Shown piece after piece: positions 43,783 to 53,134 of a stretch of 64,000 nucleotides of DNA (position 1 is its first letter; every line of letters begins with the position of its first letter). The notes beneath the pieces were generated by a model. The model was not told the DNA's origin. It saw only the letters and a program-made list of their open reading frames with translations, and searched no databases. Both the position numbers and the translations under genes were made by a program. The stretch is taken from NCBI GenBank assembly GCA_031292625.1, contig JARLGU010000009.1, forward strand, positions 1 to 64,000, read 5' to 3'. Origin of the DNA: Capsulimonadaceae bacterium. Its GTDB lineage: Bacteria > Armatimonadota > Armatimonadia > Armatimonadales > Capsulimonadaceae.

Positions 43783-46700
43783 ATGGAAAACGTACCCCGA
43801 TCCATGGTGACTGTTGACGGCAACGAAGCAGCCGCTTATGTTGCCTACAAGACCAATGAAGTCGTATCTATTTATCCGATCACACCCTCCACGCCAATGG
43901 CGGAGCTGTCCGATGCCTGGGCAGCCAAGGGAGAGCGCAACCTGTGGGGCAGCATCCCTCTCGTGCAAGAGATGCAGTCCGAAGGCGGCGCGGCCGGCGC
44001 GTGTCATGGAGCTCTTCAAACGGGCGCTCTTACGACCACGTTTACCGCGAGCCAGGGTTTGCTCTTGATGATCCCAAACATGTACAAGATCGCCGGCGAA
44101 TTGACGCCGGCGGTTTTTCATATTACTGCCCGCTCGCTTGCGGCTCAGGCGCTCTCGATTTTCGGCGATCATGCCGATGTCATGGCGTGCCGCGCGACCG
44201 GTTGGGCGATGCTCTTTTCGGGCTCCGTTCAGGAAGTAACGGACTTTGCGCTAGTTGCTCAGGCGAGCACGCTGCGCAGCCGCATCCCGTTCATCCACGC
44301 TTTTGACGGCTTCCGGACGTCGCACGAAGTCGTCAAGATCGAGCAGATCCCGGTCGCGGTGATCCGCAAGATGATCGATGACGATCTCGTTCGCGCTCAC
44401 CGTCAGCGCGCCCTTTCGCCGGATCATCCCGTAATTCGCGGGACCGCGCAGAACCCTGATGTTTACTTCCAGGGCCGCGAAGCATCGAACCCGTTCTACC
44501 TGGCAACTCCCAATATCGTCCAGGAAGAGTTCGATAAGTTCGCCGCACTGACGGGCCGTCAGTATCACCTGTTCGATTACGTTGGCGCGCCCGACGCCGA
44601 GCAGGTCATCGTTGCGATGGCGTCCGGAACCGAGGCGATCGAAGAGACAGTCGAATATCTCGTCCAGAAAGGGGCGAAGGTTGGTCTCGTAAAGGTCCGC
44701 TTGTTCCGCCCGCTCGACACCGCGCGTCTTATAGCCGCGCTGCCTTCCACTGTAAAGACGGTTACCGTTCTGGATCGAACAAAGGAACCGGGTTCTGTTG
44801 GCGAGCCGCTTTACCAGGACGTGATCACCGCTGTCGAAGAGGCCTACGCTGCCGGAAAGGTTCATTTTGCGGCCAGACCGCGCATCATCGGCGGCCGTTA
44901 CGGTCTTTCGTCAAAGGAGTTCACTCCCGCGATGATTAAGGCGATCTATGAAGAGAGCGCCAAGGCTAATCCGAAGAACCACTTTACGGTCGGAATTGAC
45001 GACGACGTTACTCACGCGAGCCTGCCGTACGATGCATCATTCGACATCGAGTCGGACGATACGATCCGGGCGTTGTTCTTTGGTCTGGGTTCGGACGGGA
45101 CCGTCGGGGCCAACAAGAACTCGATTAAGATCATCGGCGAAGAGACCGACAACTACGCGCAAGGCTACTTCGTGTACGACTCGAAGAAGTCCGGCTCGAT
45201 CACGATCTCCCACCTTCGGTTTGGACCGCGCCCGATCAAGAGCACATACCTGATTAAGAGCGCCAACTTCGTTGCCATTCACCAGTTCGAGTTCCTCGAA
45301 ACATATCCGGTGCTCGATGGCGCAAAGCCGGGCGCGACGGTGCTGCTTAACAGCCTGTATGGTCCCGATGAAGTCTGGCAGCATCTGCCGGCCAAAATCC
45401 GCAAGACCATCATCGACAAGAAGCTCAAGCTCTGGGTCCTCGACGGCCTTGAGGTCGCTAAGAAAACCGGAATGGGCGTGCGCATCAACACGATCATGCA
45501 GACGGCATTCTTTGCGATCAGCGGCGTGCTTCCCAAGGACGAGGCTATCGCTCAGATCAAGAAGGCGATCAAGAAGACCTACGGACGGCGCGGCGAGGCT
45601 GTTGTACAGAAGAACTTTAACGCTGTCGACCAGTCGCTCGCACATCTCTCACAGGTTGCGGTCCCTGCCGTCGATCCGCTCGCGGGTAAGGAAGACCACG
45701 TCCGCGATGTCTACAACGGCGCTCCTGATTTCGTTCGCGAGTTTACGGCCGAGCTTATCGCCGGTCGCGGCGACGATGTGCCGGTGAGCAAGATGCCGGT
45801 CGATGGAACCTTCCCTGTTGGCACCACCAAGTGGGAAAAGCGCAACATCGCCAACGAAGTGCCGGTTTGGAACGAGGATCTCTGCATCCAGTGCGGTAAG
45901 TGCGTGCTTGTCTGCCCGCATGCCGTCGTTCGCGCCAAGGTCTGGGATCCGGCGACCGCTCCGGCGGCAGCCAGCGAGCTGAAGTCTGTTCCCGCCAAGT
46001 TCCGCGAGTTCCCTGGCAAGAACTTCACGATCCAGGTCGGCGTTGAAGATTGCACGGGCTGCGCGCTCTGCATCGACGTCTGCCCGGCCAAGGATAAGAG
46101 CAACGTCAGCCGCAAGGCGCTCGAAATGGCTCCGCAGATTCCTCTTCGCGAGACAGAGCCCAAGAAGTGGGAAACGTTCCTTGCGCTTCCGGAAGCTCCT
46201 CGCGACGGCGTGGTCAAGTACAACAACGTCAAGAACGTTCAGCTGCTCCAGCCGCTGTTCGAGTTCTCCGGCGCCTGTACCGGTTGCGGCGAGACGGCGT
46301 ACGTTAAGCTGCTCAGCCAGCTGTTCGGCGATCGCGCGGTTATCGCCAACGCGACGGGCTGTTCGAGCATCTACGGCGGCAATCTGCCGACCACTCCGTA
46401 CACCACGAACCCGCAGGGGCGCGGACCGGCGTGGGCCAACTCGCTGTTCGAAGACAACGCCGAGTTCGGCATGGGCATGCGAATGACGTTCGATCAGCAG
46501 AAGGGCTACGCCCGCCGCCTCGTGCAGGATCTGCGCGAGACGATCGGCGCGGATCTCGCTGATGGCATTCTGAACGCCGTCCAGACGGGCGATGAGGGTC
46601 TCGCCGGTCAATGGGCGCGCGTTACTCAGCTAAAGAACGAACTGAGCAAGCATATCGTGAACAACGGGGCGAACCCTGTGTTCGCCGATCTGCTGGCGAT

Positions 46701-47358
46701 TGCAGACTCCTTGGTTGACCGGAGCGTTTGGATCCTGGGCGGCGACGGTTGGGCCTATGACATTGGCTACGGCGGTCTTGACCATGTGATCGCATCCGGG
46801 CCAAACGTCAATATCCTGGTGCTCGACACCGAGGTTTACTCGAACACGGGTGGCCAGGCGTCGAAATCCACTGCTCGCGGCGCGGTGGCCAAGTTTACCG
46901 CCAGCGGCAAACGAAACGCCAAGAAGGACCTGGCGCGGCTCGCGATGAGCTACGGCAACGTCTACGTCGGGGCGGTCTCGCTAGGCGCCAAGGACCAGCA
47001 TACGGTCAAGACGTTCCTGGAAGCCGAGTCGTACGACGGACCGAGTTTGGTCATCGCATACGCCCATTGCATCGCTCATGGTATCGACATGCTCAAGGGC
47101 TTGCATCAGCAGAAGCTGGCCGTTGAGACCGGTTACTGGCCGCTCTTCCGGTTCGACCCGCGCAGGGCGGATGCCGGTGAGAATCCGTTCCAGCTCGACA
47201 GCAGCGATCCCAGCTTGCCCGTGTCTGACTTCATCAACACGGAAGGCCGCTATCGTGTTCTTCAGCAGGCGGATCCCGAAGGCGCCAAGCTTCTTGCCAA
47301 GCAGGCGCAGGAGGACGTGGATCGGCGCTGGAAGATCTATCAGGCGATGGCCGGCTAA
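43783..47358 (+). CDS. nifJ: Pyruvate:ferredoxin (flavodoxin) oxidoreductase
   Basis: The 1191-residue single-chain PFOR decarboxylates pyruvate to acetyl-CoA and reduces ferredoxin or flavodoxin. The N-terminal pyruvate-binding part (YPITPSTPMAE near residue 31) is followed by the gamma-type domain, then a ferredoxin domain with two CxxCxxCxxxC motifs (CIQCGKCVLVCP near 702, CTGCALCIDVCP near 759). The TPP domain follows, with CTGCGE near 832 and GDGWAYDIGYGG near 987. All domains are intact. TAGACT lies 6 nt before the ATG. A DHOD-like gene follows. Confidence 0.96.
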   Translation: MENVPRSMVTVDGNEAAAYVAYKTNEVVSIYPITPSTPMAELSDAWAAKGERNLWGSIPLVQEMQSEGGAAGACHGALQTGALTTTFTASQGLLLMIPNMYKIAGELTPAVFHITARSLAAQALSIFGDHADVMACRATGWAMLFSGSVQEVTDFALVAQASTLRSRIPFIHAFDGFRTSHEVVKIEQIPVAVIRKMIDDDLVRAHRQRALSPDHPVIRGTAQNPDVYFQGREASNPFYLATPNIVQEEFDKFAALTGRQYHLFDYVGAPDAEQVIVAMASGTEAIEETVEYLVQKGAKVGLVKVRLFRPLDTARLIAALPSTVKTVTVLDRTKEPGSVGEPLYQDVITAVEEAYAAGKVHFAARPRIIGGRYGLSSKEFTPAMIKAIYEESAKANPKNHFTVGIDDDVTHASLPYDASFDIESDDTIRALFFGLGSDGTVGANKNSIKIIGEETDNYAQGYFVYDSKKSGSITISHLRFGPRPIKSTYLIKSANFVAIHQFEFLETYPVLDGAKPGATVLLNSLYGPDEVWQHLPAKIRKTIIDKKLKLWVLDGLEVAKKTGMGVRINTIMQTAFFAISGVLPKDEAIAQIKKAIKKTYGRRGEAVVQKNFNAVDQSLAHLSQVAVPAVDPLAGKEDHVRDVYNGAPDFVREFTAELIAGRGDDVPVSKMPVDGTFPVGTTKWEKRNIANEVPVWNEDLCIQCGKCVLVCPHAVVRAKVWDPATAPAAASELKSVPAKFREFPGKNFTIQVGVEDCTGCALCIDVCPAKDKSNVSRKALEMAPQIPLRETEPKKWETFLALPEAPRDGVVKYNNVKNVQLLQPLFEFSGACTGCGETAYVKLLSQLFGDRAVIANATGCSSIYGGNLPTTPYTTNPQGRGPAWANSLFEDNAEFGMGMRMTFDQQKGYARRLVQDLRETIGADLADGILNAVQTGDEGLAGQWARVTQLKNELSKHIVNNGANPVFADLLAIADSLVDRSVWILGGDGWAYDIGYGGLDHVIASGPNVNILVLDTEVYSNTGGQASKSTARGAVAKFTASGKRNAKKDLARLAMSYGNVYVGAVSLGAKDQHTVKTFLEAESYDGPSLVIAYAHCIAHGIDMLKGLHQQKLAVETGYWPLFRFDPRRADAGENPFQLDSSDPSLPVSDFINTEGRYRVLQQADPEGAKLLAKQAQEDVDRRWKIYQAMAG

Positions 47359-47439
47359 ATGCCGCCGAATTGTCAATGCGCGGCGCATTCTGTTCAGCAG
47401 GGGCGCCGCGCACATTTGGCCGGGGAATTGATTAAAGCT

Positions 47440-48432
47440 ATGAACCTAGAAACAACCTATCTTGGACTGAAGCTGAAGAATCCGATCGTTGCCGCGGCGT
47501 CGCCGCTTTCGGCGTCGGTCGATGGCGTGAAGAGGCTCGAAGACGCCGGCGCATCCGCCGTCGTGCTTCCGTCGCTCTTTGAGGAGCAGATTCAAGCGGA
47601 GAGCCAGGAGCTCGATTATTATCTGAGCTATGGGACGGAGAGCAACGCCGAAGCGCTCGACTTCTTTCCGGAAGCCGCCGAGTACCGAGTTGGCCCGACG
47701 GATTATCTGAACCTGATTCGCGGCGCTAAGGAAAGCGTTGAGATCCCCGTGATCGCCAGCATGAACGGCGTTTCGCGCGGCGGTTGGATGCGGTATGCGA
47801 AGCTCATGGAGCAGGCCGGGGCGGATGCGCTGGAGCTTAATGTATACTTCGTTGCGACCGACCCGACGCTTTCTGGCGCGGAAGTCGAGATGATGTACCA
47901 GGAGTCGGTTCGCGCGGTCCGCGAGAGCGTCTCAATCCCGTTGTCGGTGAAGATCGGTCCGTTTTTCAGCAGCCTGCCGTATGTAGCGCGCAGCCTGTCG
48001 AAAGCGGGAGCGGACGGCCTTGTGCTATTCAACCGCTTCTACCAGCCGGATCTTGATCTCGACAAGCTCGAGGTAATTCCGAACCTACAGCTCAGCACTC
48101 CGTCCGACCTCCGATTGCCGCTTCGCTGGATCGCCATCCTTTACGGTCGCCTAGCCGTCGATTTGGCTCTGTCCGGCGGCGTACACAGCCATCTCGATGT
48201 GCTGAAGGGGTTGATGTCCGGCGCGAGCGTCACGCAGATCGCATCCGAGCTGCTCGCGAACGGTCCTGGCCGTATTGGCGAGATACTGACCAGCCTCAAC
48301 GCGTGGCTGGACGAGTTCGAATACGAATCGATTATCCAGTTGCGCGGCAGCATGAGCCAGCGCAACGTTGCCGAGACCGCCGCTTACGAGCGCGCCAATT
48401 ACATGAAGGTGCTTAACTCTTACAAGCTGTAG
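47440..48432 (+). CDS. Dihydroorotate dehydrogenase-like FMN protein
   Basis: The 330-residue TIM-barrel protein resembles class 1 dihydroorotate dehydrogenases and often lies next to nifJ in bacteria. Visible motifs are [14 protein letters not shown] near residue 14, [11 protein letters not shown] near 104 and LELNVYF near 130, plus a glycine-rich FMN-phosphate segment (LALSGGVHS) near 245. The usual catalytic Cys or Ser of DHOD is not clear, so the reaction is uncertain. The ATG at 47440 is the best start; the frame is open to the nifJ stop. It is likely co-transcribed with nifJ. Confidence 0.78.
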   Translation: MNLETTYLGLKLKNPIVAAASPLSASVDGVKRLEDAGASAVVLPSLFEEQIQAESQELDYYLSYGTESNAEALDFFPEAAEYRVGPTDYLNLIRGAKESVEIPVIASMNGVSRGGWMRYAKLMEQAGADALELNVYFVATDPTLSGAEVEMMYQESVRAVRESVSIPLSVKIGPFFSSLPYVARSLSKAGADGLVLFNRFYQPDLDLDKLEVIPNLQLSTPSDLRLPLRWIAILYGRLAVDLALSGGVHSHLDVLKGLMSGASVTQIASELLANGPGRIGEILTSLNAWLDEFEYESIIQLRGSMSQRNVAETAAYERANYMKVLNSYKL

Positions 48433-48460
48433 TCTTGTCGATACGACGACTGAATGTCGA

Positions 48461-48494
48461 TGGCCGGGCGCTCCAGGCAAGGAGCGCCCGGCCA
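48461..48494. terminator. Bidirectional hairpin terminator
   Basis: A perfect 14-bp stem (TGGCCGGGCGCTCC and its complement) with a 6-nt loop lies between converging genes ending at 48432 and 48511. No T-run follows on either strand. Confidence 0.65.
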
Positions 48495-48510
48495 TCGGCG
48501 TTTACGACTG

Positions 48511-49677
48511 TCACTTGATTTCGTAGATCGTATAGGTGGCGTTCGTGTAGACGGCCCTCAGGACTGCGGCGTCGCGAGGAAGCGTCTTGCCGAGCACGTT
48601 AGGCCACACCAGGAAGTGCGCGCCCGTGCCGGCTAGAAACTCTCGCGAATTGAGGACTTTGCCCTCGCTTAGCAAAATACAGGCCTTTGCTTTCTCGACG
48701 AAATTTGGCGTTTCGCCCCAATGGCCGCACCAAACGTCTCGATCACAGTAGGCGGGCACGAAAAGCATCAAAGATGGATCGCCGATAAGCGAGTCCGACG
48801 GGCGGGTATTGCGTGAAATCCAGTTGAATAGACGTTGGTCGTCGGCCGTCAGAAACGATCTGCATAGTTTCTGGCTGTTCATATCGCGTATGAGGTTGGC
48901 AATATTGGTTAGCGAAACAGGTACGCTCAGGGCTACAACGAATAAGGGCACGAGGAAGGCTGGGATGCGCTTCAATCTGATCGCACAAGCCTGACCGGCG
49001 TATGCGGTCGCCGAGCCGCCAAGCAGGCAGAGCGGAATGTGGATCCCCATAATCATCTTGCGTTGAAAAGAGCAAGGCGCGTAAATGAGAACAAACGTCG
49101 CAATAACCCAGCATGAGAGCATCAGAAAAGTGCTTTCATTACGCCAGATCCGGCGGAATCCCTGACAACCGAGGAAGAGAGCAAGGGCGAGCACGGCGAA
49201 TAGCAAGGTTGGACCGTACCCCAAAACGTACGCCGCAAAGGAGGGAGAGAGTGTCATTACTCCGACTCGCGCATGGAATACGGGATCGGTTCTGAAAAGA
49301 TAAAGCTGGTAGGCGGCGGCTGGCGAACAGATCGCACCCGCCATGGCGGCGCGTCCCCATGCACTCCAATCGACTCGGCGCTCGGCAAGTGAGCGCGCAA
49401 CAAGATAGGTCCCCCACGCAGAAGCGATGTGCAGAATATCGTACGTGTGTATATTGGCTAGGAGCAGAGCGCATAGGCCGGCGAAAACTGCGTCCCGGCT
49501 ACTCTTTCTTTCGTCGGCCCGCAGTAAGAGAAATATGACGGCCACGATGAGCAAAGTGCTCGCGCAGAAGAGCGCCGAAGTCAAAATGTTAAAGAACGTA
49601 AAGGCCTCTGGCTGCCATGCGTCGATAGAGGTCCACCCTGCGTTCTTGAGAGTCGGCGCGTCACAAAGCCACCCCAA
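48511..49677 (-). CDS. Polytopic membrane protein, C-terminal part of a frameshifted gene
   Basis: This 388-residue frame starts only with a TTG and lacks an initiation region. It has about seven hydrophobic segments (for example FCASTLLIVAVIFLLL and TLLFAVLALALFLGC) and then a soluble C-terminal domain of about 120 residues beginning near TADDQRLFNWI. It continues in sequence sense from the upstream frame 49661-50137 if one base is skipped near 49700. The combined protein of about 540 residues resembles GT-C type polytopic glycosyltransferase-like proteins. It is broken as sequenced. Confidence 0.6.
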   Translation of the reverse strand: MGWLCDAPTLKNAGWTSIDAWQPEAFTFFNILTSALFCASTLLIVAVIFLLLRADERKSSRDAVFAGLCALLLANIHTYDILHIASAWGTYLVARSLAERRVDWSAWGRAAMAGAICSPAAAYQLYLFRTDPVFHARVGVMTLSPSFAAYVLGYGPTLLFAVLALALFLGCQGFRRIWRNESTFLMLSCWVIATFVLIYAPCSFQRKMIMGIHIPLCLLGGSATAYAGQACAIRLKRIPAFLVPLFVVALSVPVSLTNIANLIRDMNSQKLCRSFLTADDQRLFNWISRNTRPSDSLIGDPSLMLFVPAYCDRDVWCGHWGETPNFVEKAKACILLSEGKVLNSREFLAGTGAHFLVWPNVLGKTLPRDAAVLRAVYTNATYTIYEIK

Positions 49678-50137
49678 TCCCGCTCCGAGCGAGAGCAGGC
49701 GCGAACGAAGTCATCCGTGCCGGAAACGAGCCCGGAATCGCCCATAGGGTAAATCGGTGCAACAGCCAAAGAAGCGCAATTCCGAAGCCGGCCCGGGCGA
49801 CCAGAAACGCGAGCGGGATCGGTATATGCGAGATGCGGCTTACACAGCCGATTAAGACGGTAAACAGGTTGAACTGGCATCCAGGCTGGGGAGTGTTCGT
49901 GAATGGATTGTGCGTAAGCAGGCGTCCGTCGATTACCTGTTGCGCCCACGCCATGTAGACGGAGCTGTCCGCCACATTGTAGGAAAAGCCGACGTACCGC
50001 CGTCCCGGGCTCGAGTGAGCCCATCCGTACATATCCGGGACAACGCTCAACAGAATCGTAATGGCGATAAGCGACCAAACGAAGGTTCGTTCATGCTTGG
50101 AAGAAGCGGTACGTGATGGCAACTGTTCAGTTTGCAT
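49661..50137 (-). CDS. Polytopic membrane protein, N-terminal part of the frameshifted gene
   Basis: This 158-residue frame has an N-terminal anchor (VWSLIAITILLSVVPDMYG) and the DSSVYMAWAQQVIDGRLL loop that is typical of GT-C glycosyltransferase-like proteins, then two more membrane segments. It ends prematurely after LARSGIGVAL. The downstream frame carries the expected continuation (LLSLGAGLGWLCDAP), so a single extra base near 49695-49715 breaks the gene. It follows the 740-residue membrane protein on the same strand, and the two may form an operon. Confidence 0.6.
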   Translation of the reverse strand: MQTEQLPSRTASSKHERTFVWSLIAITILLSVVPDMYGWAHSSPGRRYVGFSYNVADSSVYMAWAQQVIDGRLLTHNPFTNTPQPGCQFNLFTVLIGCVSRISHIPIPLAFLVARAGFGIALLWLLHRFTLWAIPGSFPARMTSFAPALARSGIGVAL

Positions 50138-50174
50138 GTTATGTCGGGCGCCGTCCAAACGATTACCGTTCGAA

Positions 50175-52397
50175 CTAGCGTCGCCGCTCGTACTGGAAGT
50201 AGGTCAGGCGAAGATCCTGGAAGACGTAAGACCGCGTTGGTTGGCAATATTGCAAAACGGTGCTGTAGACGAACATGTCGGAAAGATGGATGCCTTCCGC
50301 CGGCTCTATGAGCCAGCCGCCTGATTTGTGTCGCTCAAGGTACCGGCGGACGTAAACTTCTACGCGATCCTCGGGAAGCGGCATTACTAGCGCGTACGGC
50401 GACATAGGCAGCCATGCCGGATTTGTTCCCTGCAGATGCAATGGGTTATCGAAATGGCGCACCGGTATCGCATTGAGGGCCAAAAGCACTATCGGCTCAT
50501 ATGGACCAACGTGCGCTCCGTAAAGGAATTCCTCCATGTCCGGCGCCATATCGGGAAGCGTTGCGTCGATATTGGTCGATGGGCGGACGAACGTTGTCGC
50601 CAGCCAGTTCTGGATTGCGACATGTTGGCCAATCGTGAGCGACGGCGTCATGATAAACACGGGGGCCAGGCAGGCAACGAGGAAGTTTCTTGCTGTTGTG
50701 CGCATTCCAATCTTCCTGCTGACATGCACGGCGATCATGATTACCATGACATAGAGTACTGTTTGGCCCTGCATGACATTCGGGTGAGGGTTGCTGAAAA
50801 AGTAACTAGTGGTCGTCCACAGGAATGTCCAGGCAGCCGACAGCACACTTACAGCGCGGCCATGGAGGCCAGGTTTGAGCGCGTGCCATGTGACTATCGC
50901 CAGCCCCGCAGCGATGGAAATGGGAAGCCAAATGCAGCCGAGCGGAGAGAAGGGCTGCTGGACGTAGCCGCCCTGAAATGAGAGCGCATAGTCGACGAAC
51001 GCCCGCCAGTCGGGCGGGCGCCCAAGACGGCTTACGTAGAACGCGTCGATAAGACCGAGCGCCGCGATAAGGAGCGCAAAGGGCAAGGCGAACCACGCTG
51101 CCCTGCCAGCGAGCGCGAAGCTGTTCGTCACTGCGCGACGCGCTACCGAGTGGCGGTATAGCATGAGCGCCATTGCGGGAAGCCAGATCGTCGAACAGTA
51201 AAGTGCGCTCTCGCAAGCCCATAATGACCCGACGAGCCAGAGGAGCGAACCGGCTACATAGACCGCGGGCGCCCACTTGAGCGGATCCGCCAGCCGGTAC
51301 TCCGCGTAAACCAGCGCAAGCAACGCTTCCGCCCAGAAGAAACGGTACGCTCCGGCGCTTGGCCAGCATTGAGAACCCACCAGGGACGCTTCGTAGCCTT
51401 GCATCATGAACACCGTGGCAATGGTGACAATCAGGGCGAAGAACGCGCTCACGATGCCCGGTCTCAGCGTGCGGACGAGTATGTAGACGAGAAGCCCCGA
51501 AAGCGTCAAAAGGAGCGCATTGGCAGCGTAGAGCGACATCCACACGGATTTGAAGGGGAGAAACGCCAGCGTGAGTTCGCTTAAGAAGCCGTACTGCGAC
51601 GGCACATCCCACAGCAGGTAGCCTCCGTTGCGCACCATCTGGGCCGGGCCGACATATACCCCCCAGTGATGAAAGCCTCCATGGATGTTGAAATAGATGT
51701 TGTCGATTACAAAGGGCTTTAGGCTGATCCAGCCAAGGATAAACGTTACGGCGATCAGTTCCAAGACGTACAGGCTGGTCGCCAGACGGCCCGTAATGGC
51801 GAACTTGCCCGGCCGGTAGAAGTGATACGCCCATAGAATTGCGGCGACGGCGGCGACGCCGTACGTGTAGGGGGTGTAGTCACCGGTAGCGGCCTTTGGC
51901 CATGTCTGCCACCAAGGTATATTTGCCGCCGCGATCCAGCAGCAGAGCGTAAGCAGGCCGGCTACGGCGACATGCGCGGCGAGATTAAGCTTCCGCCGCT
52001 TCTCGTGGTCGTCGCTGGTCCAAATTGACGCGACCGCGAACTGTACGGCAATGATTACGAGCAACGTGACTGACGCGTACTTGATCGCGTACCTCGCCGC
52101 GGCGACCAGCAATACGGCAATCAAAGCGTACTGCCCGTACTTTGCCCATTCGTTCAACGCGGAATTGCGTCGTGCTAAGAGCGAGCAGGCAATCAGCAGA
52201 GCAGGCGTCAGCAGGCCAACGGCTGCGTATGCCGCATATTGCGGCTGCCTTACCGGCAGCTGACGCGCAAGCCCGTAGGAGGCGAGCGCGCATGTGACGA
52301 CGAGAGCGATCGGCCAGAGGAGACTGCGCAGATCGTCTGCCCTTCGTGAGACAAAGGCGCGCCGCGCCGCGGCCGTTGACGATTGTGTTAGGGGCAT
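50175..52397 (-). CDS. Large polytopic membrane protein (GT-C-like)
   Basis: The 740-residue protein has about 14 hydrophobic segments from residue 20 to 630, followed by a soluble C-terminal tail of about 110 residues. No conserved enzyme motif is certain. An extracytoplasmic loop near residues 245-285 contains NIYFNIHGGFHHWGVYVGPAQM, a polar loop that may hold an active site. It is followed by another polytopic protein, so a role in envelope polysaccharide or lipid-linked sugar transfer is an inference. The start at 52397 has no good ribosome-binding site. Confidence 0.65.
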   Translation of the reverse strand: MPLTQSSTAAARRAFVSRRADDLRSLLWPIALVVTCALASYGLARQLPVRQPQYAAYAAVGLLTPALLIACSLLARRNSALNEWAKYGQYALIAVLLVAAARYAIKYASVTLLVIIAVQFAVASIWTSDDHEKRRKLNLAAHVAVAGLLTLCCWIAAANIPWWQTWPKAATGDYTPYTYGVAAVAAILWAYHFYRPGKFAITGRLATSLYVLELIAVTFILGWISLKPFVIDNIYFNIHGGFHHWGVYVGPAQMVRNGGYLLWDVPSQYGFLSELTLAFLPFKSVWMSLYAANALLLTLSGLLVYILVRTLRPGIVSAFFALIVTIATVFMMQGYEASLVGSQCWPSAGAYRFFWAEALLALVYAEYRLADPLKWAPAVYVAGSLLWLVGSLWACESALYCSTIWLPAMALMLYRHSVARRAVTNSFALAGRAAWFALPFALLIAALGLIDAFYVSRLGRPPDWRAFVDYALSFQGGYVQQPFSPLGCIWLPISIAAGLAIVTWHALKPGLHGRAVSVLSAAWTFLWTTTSYFFSNPHPNVMQGQTVLYVMVIMIAVHVSRKIGMRTTARNFLVACLAPVFIMTPSLTIGQHVAIQNWLATTFVRPSTNIDATLPDMAPDMEEFLYGAHVGPYEPIVLLALNAIPVRHFDNPLHLQGTNPAWLPMSPYALVMPLPEDRVEVYVRRYLERHKSGGWLIEPAEGIHLSDMFVYSTVLQYCQPTRSYVFQDLRLTYFQYERRR

Positions 52398-52891
52398 CGA
52401 TCTGAGAGTCCGTGTCCTGTAGAGTTTGGCGGGCGCTAGGCGATAGCCGCGTGCGTGTTTCTCAAAATAAGAGAACCTTAATTGACGGTATGCCGCGCCG
52501 CATGGAATCATTCTAGCATAGCGGCCATGGATAGAGCGTGATGGGTGGGTGGGTTTGTTGGTTGGCGCGAGCGCGCTATGATTCGCGAACATTCGACAAA
52601 GGCCTGCGTTGGTCTGATTCAGTGATGACCGGAGGCCGGTTTACATTAAGGCTGTTTGCAAGGAATTCGGCTCAAAGGGAACGAACGATCGCTTTCAATC
52701 GTTTAACGAATTAGAACGCGGTTCTGGTGGAATTACCAGTTTTCTGGCCAGGACTGGCGAATTCTAAGGGAGAGATCGATATTCAGCCAAATTAAGCCTA
52801 CAGAAATACCTGTAGACGGCTGAAAATACGAATCGGATGTGACGACGCGGGGAGCGTCTTCCAGCCGACTTTGTAAGAGATAGGAGACAAG
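52398..52891. other. Intergenic region between divergent genes
   Basis: About 490 bp with no supportable gene on either strand. It includes short inverted segments such as ACCGGAGGCCGGT near 52627-52639 and an AT-richer stretch before the gene at 52892. No promoter of clear consensus is seen. Confidence 0.45.
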
Positions 52892-53122
52892 ATGGATATT
52901 AATCGCCATGAAGACGTCGATCGCTTGCGAGCTATATGGCAGGCGTCCGTACAGGAGATGAGGCGGTACGAAGAGTTTTACGCGGGTCATGAAGCCCAGC
53001 TTGAGTCCAACGTCTACTATCGTAACTCGAAGGCGCGGGCTGAAGCTTGCTATTCACGGATTGCTGAACTCGGCGGGTTGCTTGAGCCGGATGAATTCGA
53101 ACCGGCGGTAGCGTATAACTGA
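52892..53122 (+). CDS. Small hypothetical protein
   Basis: The 76-residue protein is highly charged and predicted to be all-helical (EEFYAGHEAQLESN, RAEACYSRIAELGGLLEPDEF). It has no membrane segment and I recognise no family. A good GGAG ribosome-binding site lies before the ATG. The next gene is convergent. Confidence 0.6.
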   Translation: MDINRHEDVDRLRAIWQASVQEMRRYEEFYAGHEAQLESNVYYRNSKARAEACYSRIAELGGLLEPDEFEPAVAYN

Positions 53123-53134
53123 GTAGAGTGTGGG

